Origin: Paenibacillus artemisiicola | Lineage (GTDB): Bacteria; Bacillota; Bacilli; Paenibacillales; Paenibacillaceae | Length of the DNA: 64,000 nt | Direction of reading: 5' to 3' | Assembly: GCF_017652985.1 (NCBI RefSeq) | Contig: NZ_JAGGDJ010000004.1 | Coordinates: 124,001-188,000 of the forward strand | In this document: positions 1 to 7,605 of the stretch, piece by piece | Position numbering within the stretch: position 1 is the first letter of the stretch | Layout of the letters: each line of letters opens with the position of its first letter | Notes under the pieces: model-generated | Told to the model about the DNA's origin: nothing | The model's database searches: none | What the model saw: the letters and a program-made list of their open reading frames with translations, nothing else | Program-made: the position numbers and the translations under genes

Positions 1-1
1 G

Positions 2-253
2 CTCGGTAAAATCCGGGAAATGCGCTACTTCGGGACGAACGTCGAGCGCCAGACGAACATCGGCGGCATTACCGTCCGCATGCTGGTCCAGCACTGGGGC
101 GCCCCGAACGCGTCGACCTTGATCAAAGCGGGCAAGACCGTCCAAAAGAAACTCACGTACGTGCGCGGCAAGTACGAGCTGGAATTCATCTTCAACGGCA
201 CGAGCGGCACGGGGCTGGACCACATCAACCTCGTGAACAAGCCGGTCAAGTAA
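2..253 (+). CDS. C-terminal end of an unknown protein (runs off left edge)
   Basis: The frame is open from the first bases of the window to a stop at 251-253, so this is the last 83 codons of a gene that starts outside. The residues are rich in beta-strand formers and aromatic positions, with a tail reading TGLDHINLVNKPVK, as in a beta-sandwich or carbohydrate-binding type module. I do not recognise the family. No signal or catalytic motif can be judged from this fragment. It converges on the WYL regulator gene, with a shared terminator between them. Confidence 0.6.
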   Translation, partial: LGKIREMRYFGTNVERQTNIGGITVRMLVQHWGAPNASTLIKAGKTVQKKLTYVRGKYELEFIFNGTSGTGLDHINLVNKPVK

Positions 254-343
254 CGCCCGCTCCGTCCGCGATTTTCTCTTTTCGATGAAGCTTTCATTCA
301 ATGATGCTTTCATTCGATGATGCTTCCCCTCGCACGATGAATA

Positions 344-375
344 AGCCCGACTCGCCGTATGGCGAGCCGGGCTTT
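344..375. terminator. Terminator between convergent genes
   Basis: AGCCCG-A-CTCGCC pairs with GGCGAG-C-CGGGCT around a 4-base loop, with one mismatch, followed by TTTT on the + strand. It sits between two converging genes and probably serves both directions. Just before it, an imperfect repeat of GATGCTTTCATTC occurs (about 284-322). Confidence 0.7.
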
Positions 376-399
376 TGCTCATGCTATTCCATGCTCCAT

Positions 400-1347
400 C
401 TATGCGTCCCGTTGGTAATTGGCATAGATTTGCCTTCCCAGCTCTTTGATCTTGTCCGCGACGGCTGGCGGCTCTACGACTTGTACGTCCGGCCCGTAGC
501 TCAATAGCATGCCGTACATCCAGGAATTGTCCGGATAGCTGGCTCGGACCAGCAGCGTTCCGTCCTCTTGGCGCTCGACCTTGTCCAGCCCGAAAGCCTC
601 CTCGACCCGAACGCGCAGGCGGGAATCGAATCGGAGCGCAAGCTCCACCATGGGGCCGGACTCCTTGCTGCCCCATCGCGCATCCAGCTCCTCCATGCGA
701 ACCCCGCGGCTCGCGAAATGCTCCGTCCGTATGCGCAGGCCGCTTATTCTCGAGAGCCGAAAGGTCCGATAGTCGCTTCGCAGCCTGCAGTACGCGTACA
801 AGTACCACGCGTAGCCCTTCCACGCTAATCCGATCGGCTCCGCTTCCCGCTGCTCGACGATGCCGTCCGTATTGGTATAATCGAACGATGCCACGTACCG
901 ATTCTTCGCGGCTTGGCGAAGGGCGCCAAGAATGGACTTATCCTTCAATCCGCCGCCGTGCCACAGATTCGTATCGAACATCAGCGTCTCCCCGAGTTCT
1001 TCCATACGGTTCCGTTCCGATCTCGCGATCAAGGCCTTGATCTTGGTCAAGAGGCCGTCCATTTCCTTGTCGTCCAACGAGGCCTGCACGCCTCGTAACG
1101 CAACCAGTATCGACTGCAGATCTTCGAAGGTCACGATTTGCCGATCGATGCGGAACTGCTCCATAATTTCGTAGCCTCCGTCCGTTCCGGTGAAGGACAC
1201 GATGGGAATGCCTGCCGTATTGATGGTCTCGACGTCGCGGTAAATCGTCCGCAGGGATACCTCGAACTTATCCGCCAAGGTCTGGGCGTTCACCCGGCGC
1301 TGGCTTAATAAGGCCATCGTGATGCCAAGCAGACGCTGTATTTTCAA
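400..1347 (-). CDS. WYL-domain transcriptional regulator (YafY/DeoR type)
   Basis: DNA-binding regulator with an N-terminal helix-turn-helix (about residues 20-45, LADKFEVSLRTIYRDVETI) and a WYL sensor domain with the W-Y-L motif at about 180-183. The WYL domain usually binds a small ligand or nucleic acid. I chose the TTG start at 1347 because GGAG lies 9 bases upstream and family members begin MKIxRLL. An upstream ATG at 1413 gives 22 extra unlikely residues and would cover a clear operator. The gene is divergent from the AlkZ-like gene and probably controls it and itself through dyads at 1370-1397 and 1423-1448. Confidence 0.88.
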   Translation of the reverse strand: MKIQRLLGITMALLSQRRVNAQTLADKFEVSLRTIYRDVETINTAGIPIVSFTGTDGGYEIMEQFRIDRQIVTFEDLQSILVALRGVQASLDDKEMDGLLTKIKALIARSERNRMEELGETLMFDTNLWHGGGLKDKSILGALRQAAKNRYVASFDYTNTDGIVEQREAEPIGLAWKGYAWYLYAYCRLRSDYRTFRLSRISGLRIRTEHFASRGVRMEELDARWGSKESGPMVELALRFDSRLRVRVEEAFGLDKVERQEDGTLLVRASYPDNSWMYGMLLSYGPDVQVVEPPAVADKIKELGRQIYANYQRDA

Positions 1348-1369
1348 TGCGCCGCGCTCCTTCCGCTGC

Positions 1370-1398
1370 CGAATGACAGATGTAGAGCTGTCATTTCG
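1370..1398. promoter_or_regulatory. Operator-like inverted repeat, proximal to the WYL gene
   Basis: AATGACAG (1372-1379) and CTGTCATT (1388-1395) form a perfect 8-base inverted repeat with an 8-base spacer. It lies just upstream of the preferred TTG start of the WYL gene, where a self-regulatory site would be expected. The TGACA/TGTCA core recurs at 1423-1448. Confidence 0.55.
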
Positions 1399-1422
1399 AA
1401 TGATCTTGTTCAACGTCTCCGC

Positions 1423-1448
1423 GTTCTTGACAGACTGTTGTCAGGAAC
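1423..1448. promoter_or_regulatory. Operator-like inverted repeat between divergent genes
   Basis: GTTCtTGACA and TGTCAgGAAC form a near-perfect dyad around a 6-base spacer. It shares the TGACA/TGTCA half-sites with the dyad at 1372-1395, although the half-site spacing differs (6 versus 10). It is likely a binding site for the adjacent WYL regulator. A possible -10 for the + strand gene is TATACT at 1498-1503. Confidence 0.55.
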
Positions 1449-1546
1449 GGACGGCTACAATAAGGAAGACACCACACATCGTCGCGAGGTGACATTGTAT
1501 ACTGCATACGATGGACCTCCGAAACGAAACGACGGGAGGCTGCGAA

Positions 1547-2701
1547 ATGAGCGCATCGAACGGCACGCGAAACCATCTCTCGGGAGGCGACATCAACACG
1601 GGCGAAGTTCTTGATGCCCGCGCCTTGAATCGCGCTTTGCTCGCGCGGCAAATGCTGCTCCGCCGCGAGAAGCTGCCCGTTTTGGAGGCCGTCGAGCGCT
1701 TGATCGGCCTGCAAGCGCAAGCGCCGAACGCGCCGTACTTCGCGTTGTGGGCCCGGTTGGAGGACTTTCGGCAGGAAGGGCTGTCGCGGCTCCTCCTGGA
1801 TAAGAAGGCGGTACGCATGGCGCTTATGCGCGCCACCTTGCACTTGGTTTCCGCTTCCGACGCCATGCCGCTGCGGTCGACGCTGCAAAGCGTTATGGAA
1901 CGGAGCTTAAAAGGCGCCTTCGGCCGGCAGCTTAAGGGCGCGGATCCGGCGCAGCTGGCAGCGTTCGGCCGCAGCCTGGTGGAGGACCGGCCAAGCACGT
2001 TCGGCGAATTGGGGCGGCATATGCGCGAACGCTGGCCCGCCCTTCAGAGTGAAGCGCTGGCGGCCGCCGTTCGGAACTTGGTACCGCTCGTCCAGCTTCC
2101 GCCGCGAGGGATATGGGGCGAGAGCGGGCAAGCCGTCCATACCTCGGCCGAACGATGGCTCGGACAATCGCGCAGCGCCGAGCCGGATACGGAGCTGCTG
2201 ATCCGGCGGTATTTGGCGGCGTTCGGTCCGGCTACGGCGAAAGACGTGCAGGCATGGTCGGGACTGACCGGGCTGAGCAAAGCGATGGAACGGCTTCGCC
2301 CCGAACTGGTAACGTTTCGAAATCCGGCGGGCGACGCATTATTCGATCTGCCTGACGCTCCGCGGCCCGACTCGGATACGCCTGCCGAGCCGAGATTTCT
2401 CGGCGAATTCGACAATACCCTGTTGTCCCATGCGGACCGCGGCCGAATACTCCCGGACGAATACCGCAGCCAAGTCTGCACGGCGAACGGCATCGTCCGC
2501 TCAACGATCCTCATCGACGGATACGTCGCCGGGACCTGGAAGTTAACGCGCGAACGAGGGAAAGCCATCCTGTGCATCGATCCCTTCGCCGCCCTTTCCT
2601 CTCCCGATTCCGACGCGTTACGGCTGGAAGGAGCCCGTCTGCTTCAATTTGCCGCGGAGGATCATTCCCATGAAGTCATTATTCGGCAAGGGGGAAGCTA
2701 G
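1547..2701 (+). CDS. AlkZ/YcaQ-like winged-helix DNA-binding protein (HTH_42 family)
   Basis: This 384-residue protein belongs to the HTH_42 superfamily, which includes the AlkZ and YcaQ DNA glycosylases that unhook interstrand crosslinks or remove bulky alkyl lesions. The sequence LIGLQAQAPNAPYF carries a Q-x-Q motif at about 56-58, matching the catalytic QxQ of the AlkZ group rather than the QxD of YcaQ. The start at 1547 follows GGGAGG by 7 bases. An in-frame ATG at 1511 lacks a ribosome site. It is divergent from a WYL regulator, a class often linked to DNA-damage genes. Glycosylase activity is inferred from the motif only. Confidence 0.8.
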   Translation: MSASNGTRNHLSGGDINTGEVLDARALNRALLARQMLLRREKLPVLEAVERLIGLQAQAPNAPYFALWARLEDFRQEGLSRLLLDKKAVRMALMRATLHLVSASDAMPLRSTLQSVMERSLKGAFGRQLKGADPAQLAAFGRSLVEDRPSTFGELGRHMRERWPALQSEALAAAVRNLVPLVQLPPRGIWGESGQAVHTSAERWLGQSRSAEPDTELLIRRYLAAFGPATAKDVQAWSGLTGLSKAMERLRPELVTFRNPAGDALFDLPDAPRPDSDTPAEPRFLGEFDNTLLSHADRGRILPDEYRSQVCTANGIVRSTILIDGYVAGTWKLTRERGKAILCIDPFAALSSPDSDALRLEGARLLQFAAEDHSHEVIIRQGGS

Positions 2702-2729
2702 GAGCGTTGTCGCGGCTTTTTGGCGGTTC

Positions 2730-3368
2730 TCAAATCAACTGACTGAACAACAGCTTCATCCCCTCGATGCCGAGAAAAGCAATCAGGGCGAAATAAACGG
2801 CGGTCAGCACGAAAAACGCATAGGAGAGCGGGATCATCAAGCCGTCGCGCAGCAAGTAGCCGAGGGATATGAAGAAGATGACATAGGCGGGCAGTGAATT
2901 CGAGAACGGGATCGGCAACGGCAGGAGCAGCAAAATACCGGTGACGAGCATGAGCACGGCATGAAGCACGCGCAGCCGTTGCGACTCCAGCAGACGGTCA
3001 TAACGCGGCCTCGACCAACGCTCCAGCTTCCGGAACAAGGCGATCGCTCCCCGAAACAGCACCCTTACGCCCTTCGGGGGCATTTGAAAAGCATGGACGC
3101 GCCTCGGAATCGCGACCTCCCGGCTGCCTAGAATGCCAAGCGAGAGCATGGCGATCAGAATGCCGAACGGCGTGCTTACCCCGGGCAGGGCAACCGGTTG
3201 AAGGAACGGCACGGACAAGATCGTAAGCATGAAGAACGGTCCTTGATCCTTCAGCGCCGCGAGCAGGTCTCCAAGCTTCAGCTGCTTTCCTTCCAGGCTT
3301 ACGAGCAATTGCTGCAACACATCGGATATACTGCGATCTTCCATACGCTGCTTCTCAGACAAAGCCAT
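2730..3368 (-). CDS. ExoD-family membrane protein
   Basis: 212-residue integral membrane protein of the ExoD family. The N-terminal 50 residues are soluble (SISDVLQQLLVSLEGKQ). They are followed by hydrophobic spans at about 48-85, 135-158 and 160-205, with the family-typical GPFFMLTILSVPFLQP and GVSTPFG stretches. ExoD was named from rhizobial exopolysaccharide mutants; its molecular role is unclear. The start at 3368 is preceded by GGAGG only 3 bases away, so an internal start at 3344 is possible. It stands alone and converges on the AlkZ-like gene with 28 bases between the stops. Confidence 0.82.
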   Translation of the reverse strand: MALSEKQRMEDRSISDVLQQLLVSLEGKQLKLGDLLAALKDQGPFFMLTILSVPFLQPVALPGVSTPFGILIAMLSLGILGSREVAIPRRVHAFQMPPKGVRVLFRGAIALFRKLERWSRPRYDRLLESQRLRVLHAVLMLVTGILLLLPLPIPFSNSLPAYVIFFISLGYLLRDGLMIPLSYAFFVLTAVYFALIAFLGIEGMKLLFSQLI

Positions 3369-3455
3369 GCTCCTCCAACAAGATAGTTGTCTCCCGACTG
3401 GGGCTTGCGGTATCGCTTCAACCCCATCTTATCATACCAAGCTTACGAAAAACCG

Positions 3456-3512
3456 CCCGTTCTATCGAAGGAAGGCAGCCGATCGCTGGAGACCGGCTGC
3501 CTTCCTGTCGGG
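3456..3512. repeat. Dispersed palindromic repeat, copy 1
   Basis: GAAGGCAGCC (3471-3480) pairs with GGCTGCCTTC (3495-3504), preceded by CCCGT and followed by CTGTCGGG. The GGCAGCCGATC core and its flanks recur at about 30336, 31382, 39948 and 63065. This copy lies 3' of the ABC permease gene. Confidence 0.6.
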
Positions 3513-3621
3513 TTAAACCCTTGCGTGGCGCGAGTACGCCGGACAAAGCACGGTCGACGCTGGCCGAGTCCCTTTTCTTGAAGTTTTTGTTAACCCGGCA
3601 CCTTTAACTGTCTTGCCGCCA

Positions 3622-4383
3622 TTAGGCCGCTTTCCGATTATAGACGCGCATCGCGAAGAGATAAGCCGCGAGCATGATGCCGACGCACCACGCGAGCGCG
3701 ATCCAGATTTCATTGCCCGCAGGCTGACCCGACAGCAGCGCGCGGATGGCTTCCACGATTGACGTCACCGGCTGGTTGTCGGCGAAGGCGCGGACGACCT
3801 TCGGCATCGAGTCGGTCGGCACGAAGGCCGAGCTGACGAACGGCAGGAAGATCAGCGGATACGAAAACGCGCTTGCGCCTTCCACCGTTTTACCGGTCAA
3901 CCCGGCAATCGCCGCAACCCACGTCAAAGCCAGCGTAAACAGCACGAGGATACCGATTACGGCAAGCCATGGCAGAACCCCTGCCGACGAGCGAAAGCCC
4001 ATAAGGAGCGCTACGAGAATGATGACCGCCAGCGATAGGAGGTTGGATGCCAGCGAGGTCAGCACATGCCCCCACAGCAAGGCGGATCGCGCGATCGGCA
4101 TGGAGTGGAACCGCTCGATAATGCCCCGCTGCTTATCCATAAACAGGCGGTAAGCCGTATAAGAGATGCCGCTTGCAATCGCGATCAGCAGGATGCCGGG
4201 CAGCAGATAGTTCACATAGTGATCCGTTCCGGTATGGATGGCGCCGCCTAACACGTAGACGAACAGCAGCATCATCGCGATCGGCGTGATGCAGACCGTG
4301 ATGATGGTGTCCATGCTGCGGAACACATGACGCATGGACCGTCCGAGCATGACGCGCATATCGCTGAAAAAGTAACGGTGCAT
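3622..4383 (-). CDS. ABC-2 type exporter permease
   Basis: 253-residue membrane subunit of a DrrB-like ABC-2 exporter with about six hydrophobic spans. MDKQRGIIERFHSMPI is a typical ABC-2 cytoplasmic segment. It follows the ATPase gene with only 2 bases between stop and start, and the ribosome site GGGAGG overlaps the end of the ATPase gene. With the ATPase it should form an exporter of an unknown substrate, possibly a drug or lipid. It is the last gene of the padR operon. Confidence 0.9.
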   Translation of the reverse strand: MHRYFFSDMRVMLGRSMRHVFRSMDTIITVCITPIAMMLLFVYVLGGAIHTGTDHYVNYLLPGILLIAIASGISYTAYRLFMDKQRGIIERFHSMPIARSALLWGHVLTSLASNLLSLAVIILVALLMGFRSSAGVLPWLAVIGILVLFTLALTWVAAIAGLTGKTVEGASAFSYPLIFLPFVSSAFVPTDSMPKVVRAFADNQPVTSIVEAIRALLSGQPAGNEIWIALAWCVGIMLAAYLFAMRVYNRKAA

Positions 4384-4385
4384 GG

Positions 4386-5144
4386 CTATTTCACCTCCCT
4401 GTTACCGATGATGGCGAGGAAAATCTCTTCCAATGAAGGTTGTTTTTCCACATACTCCGTCTTTGCGGGCGGAAACCGCTTCTTCAGGTCCTGCAGCGTG
4501 CCGTCGGCAATAATGCGGCCTTCATGCAAAATGGCGATTCGATCGGCAAGTTGTTCGGCCTCTTCCAGGTACTGCGTGGTCAGGAAGACCGTCGTGCCCC
4601 CGTCGGCAAGCTCCTTGACGATCCGCCAAGCCTCGATGCGCGCCTCGGGGTCAAGTCCCGTGGTCGGCTCGTCGAGGAAGATGACCTGCGGATTGCCGAT
4701 CAGGCTCATGGCGATGTCGAGCCTGCGGCGCATGCCCCCCGAATAAGCGGACGCCTTGCGGTCGGCGGCGCCGTGCAAGCCGAAGCGATTCAACAATTCA
4801 TCCGCCACCCGGCGCGGATGCTCAAGGTGCCGCAGTTTGGCGATCATGAGCAAGTTCTCCCGTCCGGTCAGAATCTCGTCCACGGCGGCAAACTGCCCGG
4901 TCAGGCTAATCGATTGACGGACGCGGTCGGGCTTTGACGCGACGTCATGGCCGGTTACGCGGGCGGTGCCTCCGTCCTGCTTGAGCAGCGTGGCGAGGAT
5001 TCTGACAACCGTCGTCTTGCCCGCGCCGTTGGAGCCGAGCAGGGCGAAAATCTCGCCCCGCTTCACTTCGAAATCGACGCCTTTCAGGACTTCGGCGTCC
5101 TTGAAAGATTTGCGCAAGCCTTTCACTTCGATCGCCGCTTCCAT
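4386..5144 (-). CDS. ABC exporter ATP-binding protein (DrrA-like)
   Basis: 252-residue ATPase with Walker A GSNGAGKTT (about 37-45), the signature YSGGMRRRLDIAMS, Walker B VIFLDEPTTGLDP and a final switch histidine region. The C-terminal extension after about 215 (PPAKTEYVEKQPSLEEIFLAI) is typical of drug-exporter ATPases of the DrrA group. AGGAGG lies 7 bases before the ATG. It powers the permease encoded directly downstream. Confidence 0.93.
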   Translation of the reverse strand: MEAAIEVKGLRKSFKDAEVLKGVDFEVKRGEIFALLGSNGAGKTTVVRILATLLKQDGGTARVTGHDVASKPDRVRQSISLTGQFAAVDEILTGRENLLMIAKLRHLEHPRRVADELLNRFGLHGAADRKASAYSGGMRRRLDIAMSLIGNPQVIFLDEPTTGLDPEARIEAWRIVKELADGGTTVFLTTQYLEEAEQLADRIAILHEGRIIADGTLQDLKKRFPPAKTEYVEKQPSLEEIFLAIIGNREVK

Positions 5145-5157
5145 CCGGATCCCTCCT

Positions 5158-5508
5158 TTACTTTGTTTGATCCGTATTCTTGTTCATGGCCTTGTGGCCT
5201 TCTTGGACGATGGATGCTTGATAGAGGTCGGCGTACGTCTTGGAATCCTTGATCAGCTCGTCGCAGAACGCCGCCACGTCGCGGCCCGTCACTTCGAGCA
5301 CGCCTTTCCCCGAAGCGGCGCCCTCCTCGAAGAGATCGACGATCCCCGAGAGCAACCCCGTCCCGGCGGTTAGCTCCACGGGGCCGACTTTGAAGAGATA
5401 TTTTTGCAGCTCGCGATAGACGATCTGGTAATCCTTCGGGAGCGCTTTGACGCGCGCCACGTGCGCGCGCCACTCTTTTTTGCCTTGGATGATAGCTTGA
5501 ATGCTCAT
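5158..5508 (-). CDS. DUF1048 protein, second copy in the operon
   Basis: 116-residue small helical protein of the DUF1048 family (ALPKDYQIVYRELQKYLFK, then a GLLSGIVDLFEEGAASGKGVLEV-type block). Its role is unknown. DUF1048 genes repeatedly sit between a PadR repressor and an ABC exporter in Firmicutes, so a part in sensing or assembling that exporter is likely. It begins one base after the stop of the other DUF1048 gene and is followed by the ATPase 13 bases later. The two paralogues differ clearly in sequence, so this is not a recent duplication. Confidence 0.85.
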   Translation of the reverse strand: MSIQAIIQGKKEWRAHVARVKALPKDYQIVYRELQKYLFKVGPVELTAGTGLLSGIVDLFEEGAASGKGVLEVTGRDVAAFCDELIKDSKTYADLYQASIVQEGHKAMNKNTDQTK

Positions 5509-5509
5509 G

Positions 5510-5866
5510 TTATCCCTCCGATTGGCCTAATTTTTTGGCGATCGTATTGTTGAGCTGATTGCGCCACTTGTCGCGATAGGACTTTGCCCCTTCTTCGCCG
5601 GCCAGCGCCGAACAGAAGCCTTGGATATCGTCGCCCAGTACCTCCCGAACCGTCTGACCGTCCGCGGACGTTTCCTCGAACAGGCCGAGCACGCCGTCAA
5701 GAATCGGCATGAGGTTGCGGCCGGTGAAATCCGAGTGCGGCCAAAGACGGGCGTTAATTTCTCCCCATGCCGCCCGATAATCGGCCGGCAGCGTTTTGAT
5801 TCGCGCTTCAAAGCTTTTCATTTCCTTCGTCATGTCGCTGCCGGTGATTTTTTCCCAAAAGTTCAT
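5510..5866 (-). CDS. DUF1048 protein, first copy in the operon
   Basis: 118-residue DUF1048 protein with the same layout as its neighbour (TLPADYRAAWGEINARLW, then GVLGLFEETSADGQTVREV). The ATG at 5866 has AGGAG 8 bases upstream and overlaps the padR stop as ATGA, indicating translational coupling. A longer frame to 5914 is not needed. Function is unknown. The conserved spacing of the two paralogues suggests they act as a pair with the PadR regulator or the exporter. Confidence 0.85.
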   Translation of the reverse strand: MNFWEKITGSDMTKEMKSFEARIKTLPADYRAAWGEINARLWPHSDFTGRNLMPILDGVLGLFEETSADGQTVREVLGDDIQGFCSALAGEEGAKSYRDKWRNQLNNTIAKKLGQSEG

Positions 5867-6192
5867 GATCGCCGCTCCTTTAACTCGCTCATTTTTGAGG
5901 ATACGAACTCCCATTTCTCCCAGAACCTCCGCAGCTCCTCGCGTCCCGCATCGTTGATCGCGAAGAACTTCCGCGGCGGTCCCATGTCGGAAGGCTTCTT
6001 GGTAATCTCCACCAGCTTGTTCTTCTCAAGCCGGATGAGGATCGTGTACACCGTCCCCTCCACAACGTCCGCGAAGCCGAGGGCGTTCAGCCGCCGCGTG
6101 ATCTCGTAGCCGTAGGTTTCGTTGCGGCTTATAATTTCAAGGACGCTGCCCTCAAGCACCCCTTTAAGCATTTCCGTCAGGTTTTCCAGCAC
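5863..6192 (-). CDS. PadR-family transcriptional repressor
   Basis: Short PadR-type winged-helix protein (about 109 residues) with the hallmark LEIISRNETYGYEITRRL helix and VVEGTVYTILIRLEKNKLVE recognition and wing region. It probably represses its own operon and so the downstream exporter until an inducer is present. Two GTG codons could start it. 6192 fits the GAGAGG upstream better than 6198. Its stop overlaps the next start as ATGA. An inverted repeat in its promoter (6238-6264) is the likely operator. Confidence 0.9.
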   Translation of the reverse strand: MLENLTEMLKGVLEGSVLEIISRNETYGYEITRRLNALGFADVVEGTVYTILIRLEKNKLVEITKKPSDMGPPRKFFAINDAGREELRRFWEKWEFVSSKMSELKERRS

Positions 6193-6237
6193 GATCACCT
6201 CTCGCTAATCAGTACGACTGGTATCAAGTATCACTTA

Positions 6238-6276
6238 CTACTACTATAAAGTAACACGTAGTAGCCGAGGTGTCAA
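6238..6276 (-). promoter_or_regulatory. Promoter and operator of the padR operon
   Basis: On the minus strand TTGACA (6276-6271) is followed after 17 bases by a weak TACTTT. CTACTAC (6238-6244) and GTAGTAG (6258-6264) form a perfect 7-base inverted repeat with a 13-base spacer that overlaps the promoter. This is where PadR would be expected to autorepress. Confidence 0.55.
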
Positions 6277-6343
6277 TACGCGCGCGCCAAAATTTTCCTT
6301 GTCTTGTCCGCTTGGTTGTGGCGTCGTCGGCGTCCCCGGGCAA

Positions 6344-6370
6344 ATAAAAAAAGCCCAGGTGCCGGGGCTT
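6344..6370 (-). terminator. Terminator downstream of the MreC-like gene
   Basis: On the minus strand AAGCCCC pairs with GGGCTT across a short loop and is followed by a run of seven T. It lies about 130 bases after the stop of the MreC-like gene. The 6371-6503 stretch between them shows no gene I can support. Confidence 0.65.
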
Positions 6371-6503
6371 TCTTCGCGTTAGTAGCGGTCCTGGTCGTCA
6401 TGCTCGTCCTTCTCGGCTCTTTATACGCTTTTGCCAAGCTTGCTGCAGCGTTTTTGTGCGCGATCAGCGCTGCCCGACGGCACCTGCATGCAACCCTGTT
6501 GAA

Positions 6504-7271
6504 TCAAGGCCCCGCGATGATAAAGACAAACACGTCATGCGAGGTTGGGAACTCGGGGATTTCCAGGGTCGCTTCGCTCGACAGGCCCATCGGACTGACC
6601 TCGATGCCGGCAACCGTTCCGATTTTCAAACCGGGCCGGTACCTGGAGGTGTCGCCGCCCAACGTTTCGATGACATCCCCCTTCTTGATCAAGGCATCGG
6701 GAGGAATTTTTTTTATCGCCAAGCGCTCCGCGTTCGCATCGTATTCGGCGATGCCGAAGGTGGACGCTTTGTTTGTGGCGCGAATCGCGATGCCCTTATT
6801 TGTCATGTACGACTCCGTGTTCAGGAGTCCGACCGTCGCGGAATGCTTCTCCACCGCGGTGACCATCCCCACGAAATATTGATCGAGCGAGAGTACGGCG
6901 TCGTTCTGCTTCACGCCGTCCAGACTCCCTAAGTCGAGCTGGATCGTGTCCGCGCCGGCGTCGGCAATTCTGGCTACTTTGTAGGCGTAGGTCGCCGGCA
7001 ATTGTTTCTTCGCCGCTTTGGCTTTGTTCAACTCGGCAATGTCGGTCTCCGTTTGCCACATCCTGATCGCCCGAATACCGGCCTGATTCGCGATTTTCTT
7101 CAACTGCTTGTTTTCCTGGTAAGTCGCATACAACGCCGACAGCCCTTGATGCGTGTTCGCGACGTAAGCCATCAACTCCGCGCGATACGCAGCTCCGACA
7201 AGCGCCGCGCCGACTACGCCGATCAGGCTCGCCATTACCAGTCTTCTGAGTCTGACGTTTCGAGATCTCAT
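6504..7271 (-). CDS. MreC-like cell-shape protein (orphan)
   Basis: 255-residue protein with an N-terminal membrane anchor (about 12-30), a short predicted coiled region (about 40-65), and a C-terminal beta domain. The part QLDLGSLDGVKQNDAVLS and DQYFVGMVTAVEKHSATVGL matches the MreC pattern (DKGSxDGVxxGxxV, GLVGxV). MreC links MreB to wall synthesis outside the membrane. This one is unusual in lacking mreB or mreD next to it and in being divergent from the usual MreC at many positions. A paralogue with a specialised role (for example in sporulation) is possible. GGCAGGA precedes the ATG. Confidence 0.65.
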   Translation of the reverse strand: MRSRNVRLRRLVMASLIGVVGAALVGAAYRAELMAYVANTHQGLSALYATYQENKQLKKIANQAGIRAIRMWQTETDIAELNKAKAAKKQLPATYAYKVARIADAGADTIQLDLGSLDGVKQNDAVLSLDQYFVGMVTAVEKHSATVGLLNTESYMTNKGIAIRATNKASTFGIAEYDANAERLAIKKIPPDALIKKGDVIETLGGDTSRYRPGLKIGTVAGIEVSPMGLSSEATLEIPEFPTSHDVFVFIIAGP

Positions 7272-7299
7272 GAAGGTTCCTGCCCCGCTTACCCCTAGT

Positions 7300-7605
7300 T
7301 TAGATACGGCCTTTCAGTGAAAAGACGATTCTGGGCGCGGCAAAGTTACAGGCCTGCGGCTCGGACGGCGCCGGCAATTCGCGTACCGCGACGCCTCGCC
7401 GGTAGCTGAGAATGTAAAAGGAGCTATCCGGAACGATGAGTGGTTTGCCGGATCGGGACCAGGGCGGGAGCGCCGCTTGACTATCCTCCCGGTCGTTATC
7501 CTGGAGGAAAAAAAGAACCGTCTCCTCGCGCTTGGCGGAGGATTCGGTTCTTCCTAAGTCGTGCTTCGAGATGCGCTTCCTATCAAGCAGCGCGCTAGAT
7601 CGCAA
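7300..7605 (-). other. Open frame, possible small protein or gene remnant
   Basis: A 101-codon frame ends 28 bases before the MreC-like gene. Its last 45 residues (VPDSSFYILSYRRGVAVREL onwards) look protein-like. Its only ATG lies inside the ssuB 3' end, and the region runs through the ssu terminator hairpin, so that start is unlikely. No good internal ribosome site with a start codon was found. It may be the tail of a decayed gene. Confidence 0.25.
7507..7552 (-). terminator. Terminator of the ssu operon
   Basis: AAGAACCG (7513-7520) and CGGTTCTT (7545-7552) pair, with an inner TCCTC/GAGGA stem. On the minus strand the stem is followed by seven T (7513-7507). It lies about 40 bases after the ssuB stop. 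Confidence 0.85.

Noticed and set aside
1427..1461. TTGACA and TACAAT as a promoter for the AlkZ-like gene
   Set aside because: Spacer of 23 bases is too long for a normal promoter and has no MerR-type centred dyad; TTGACA is part of the inverted repeat.
6371..6503. Short minus-strand peptide ending EHDDQDRY in the gap after the MreC-like gene
   Set aside because: Preceded by a stop at once and no start codon; at most a gene trace.
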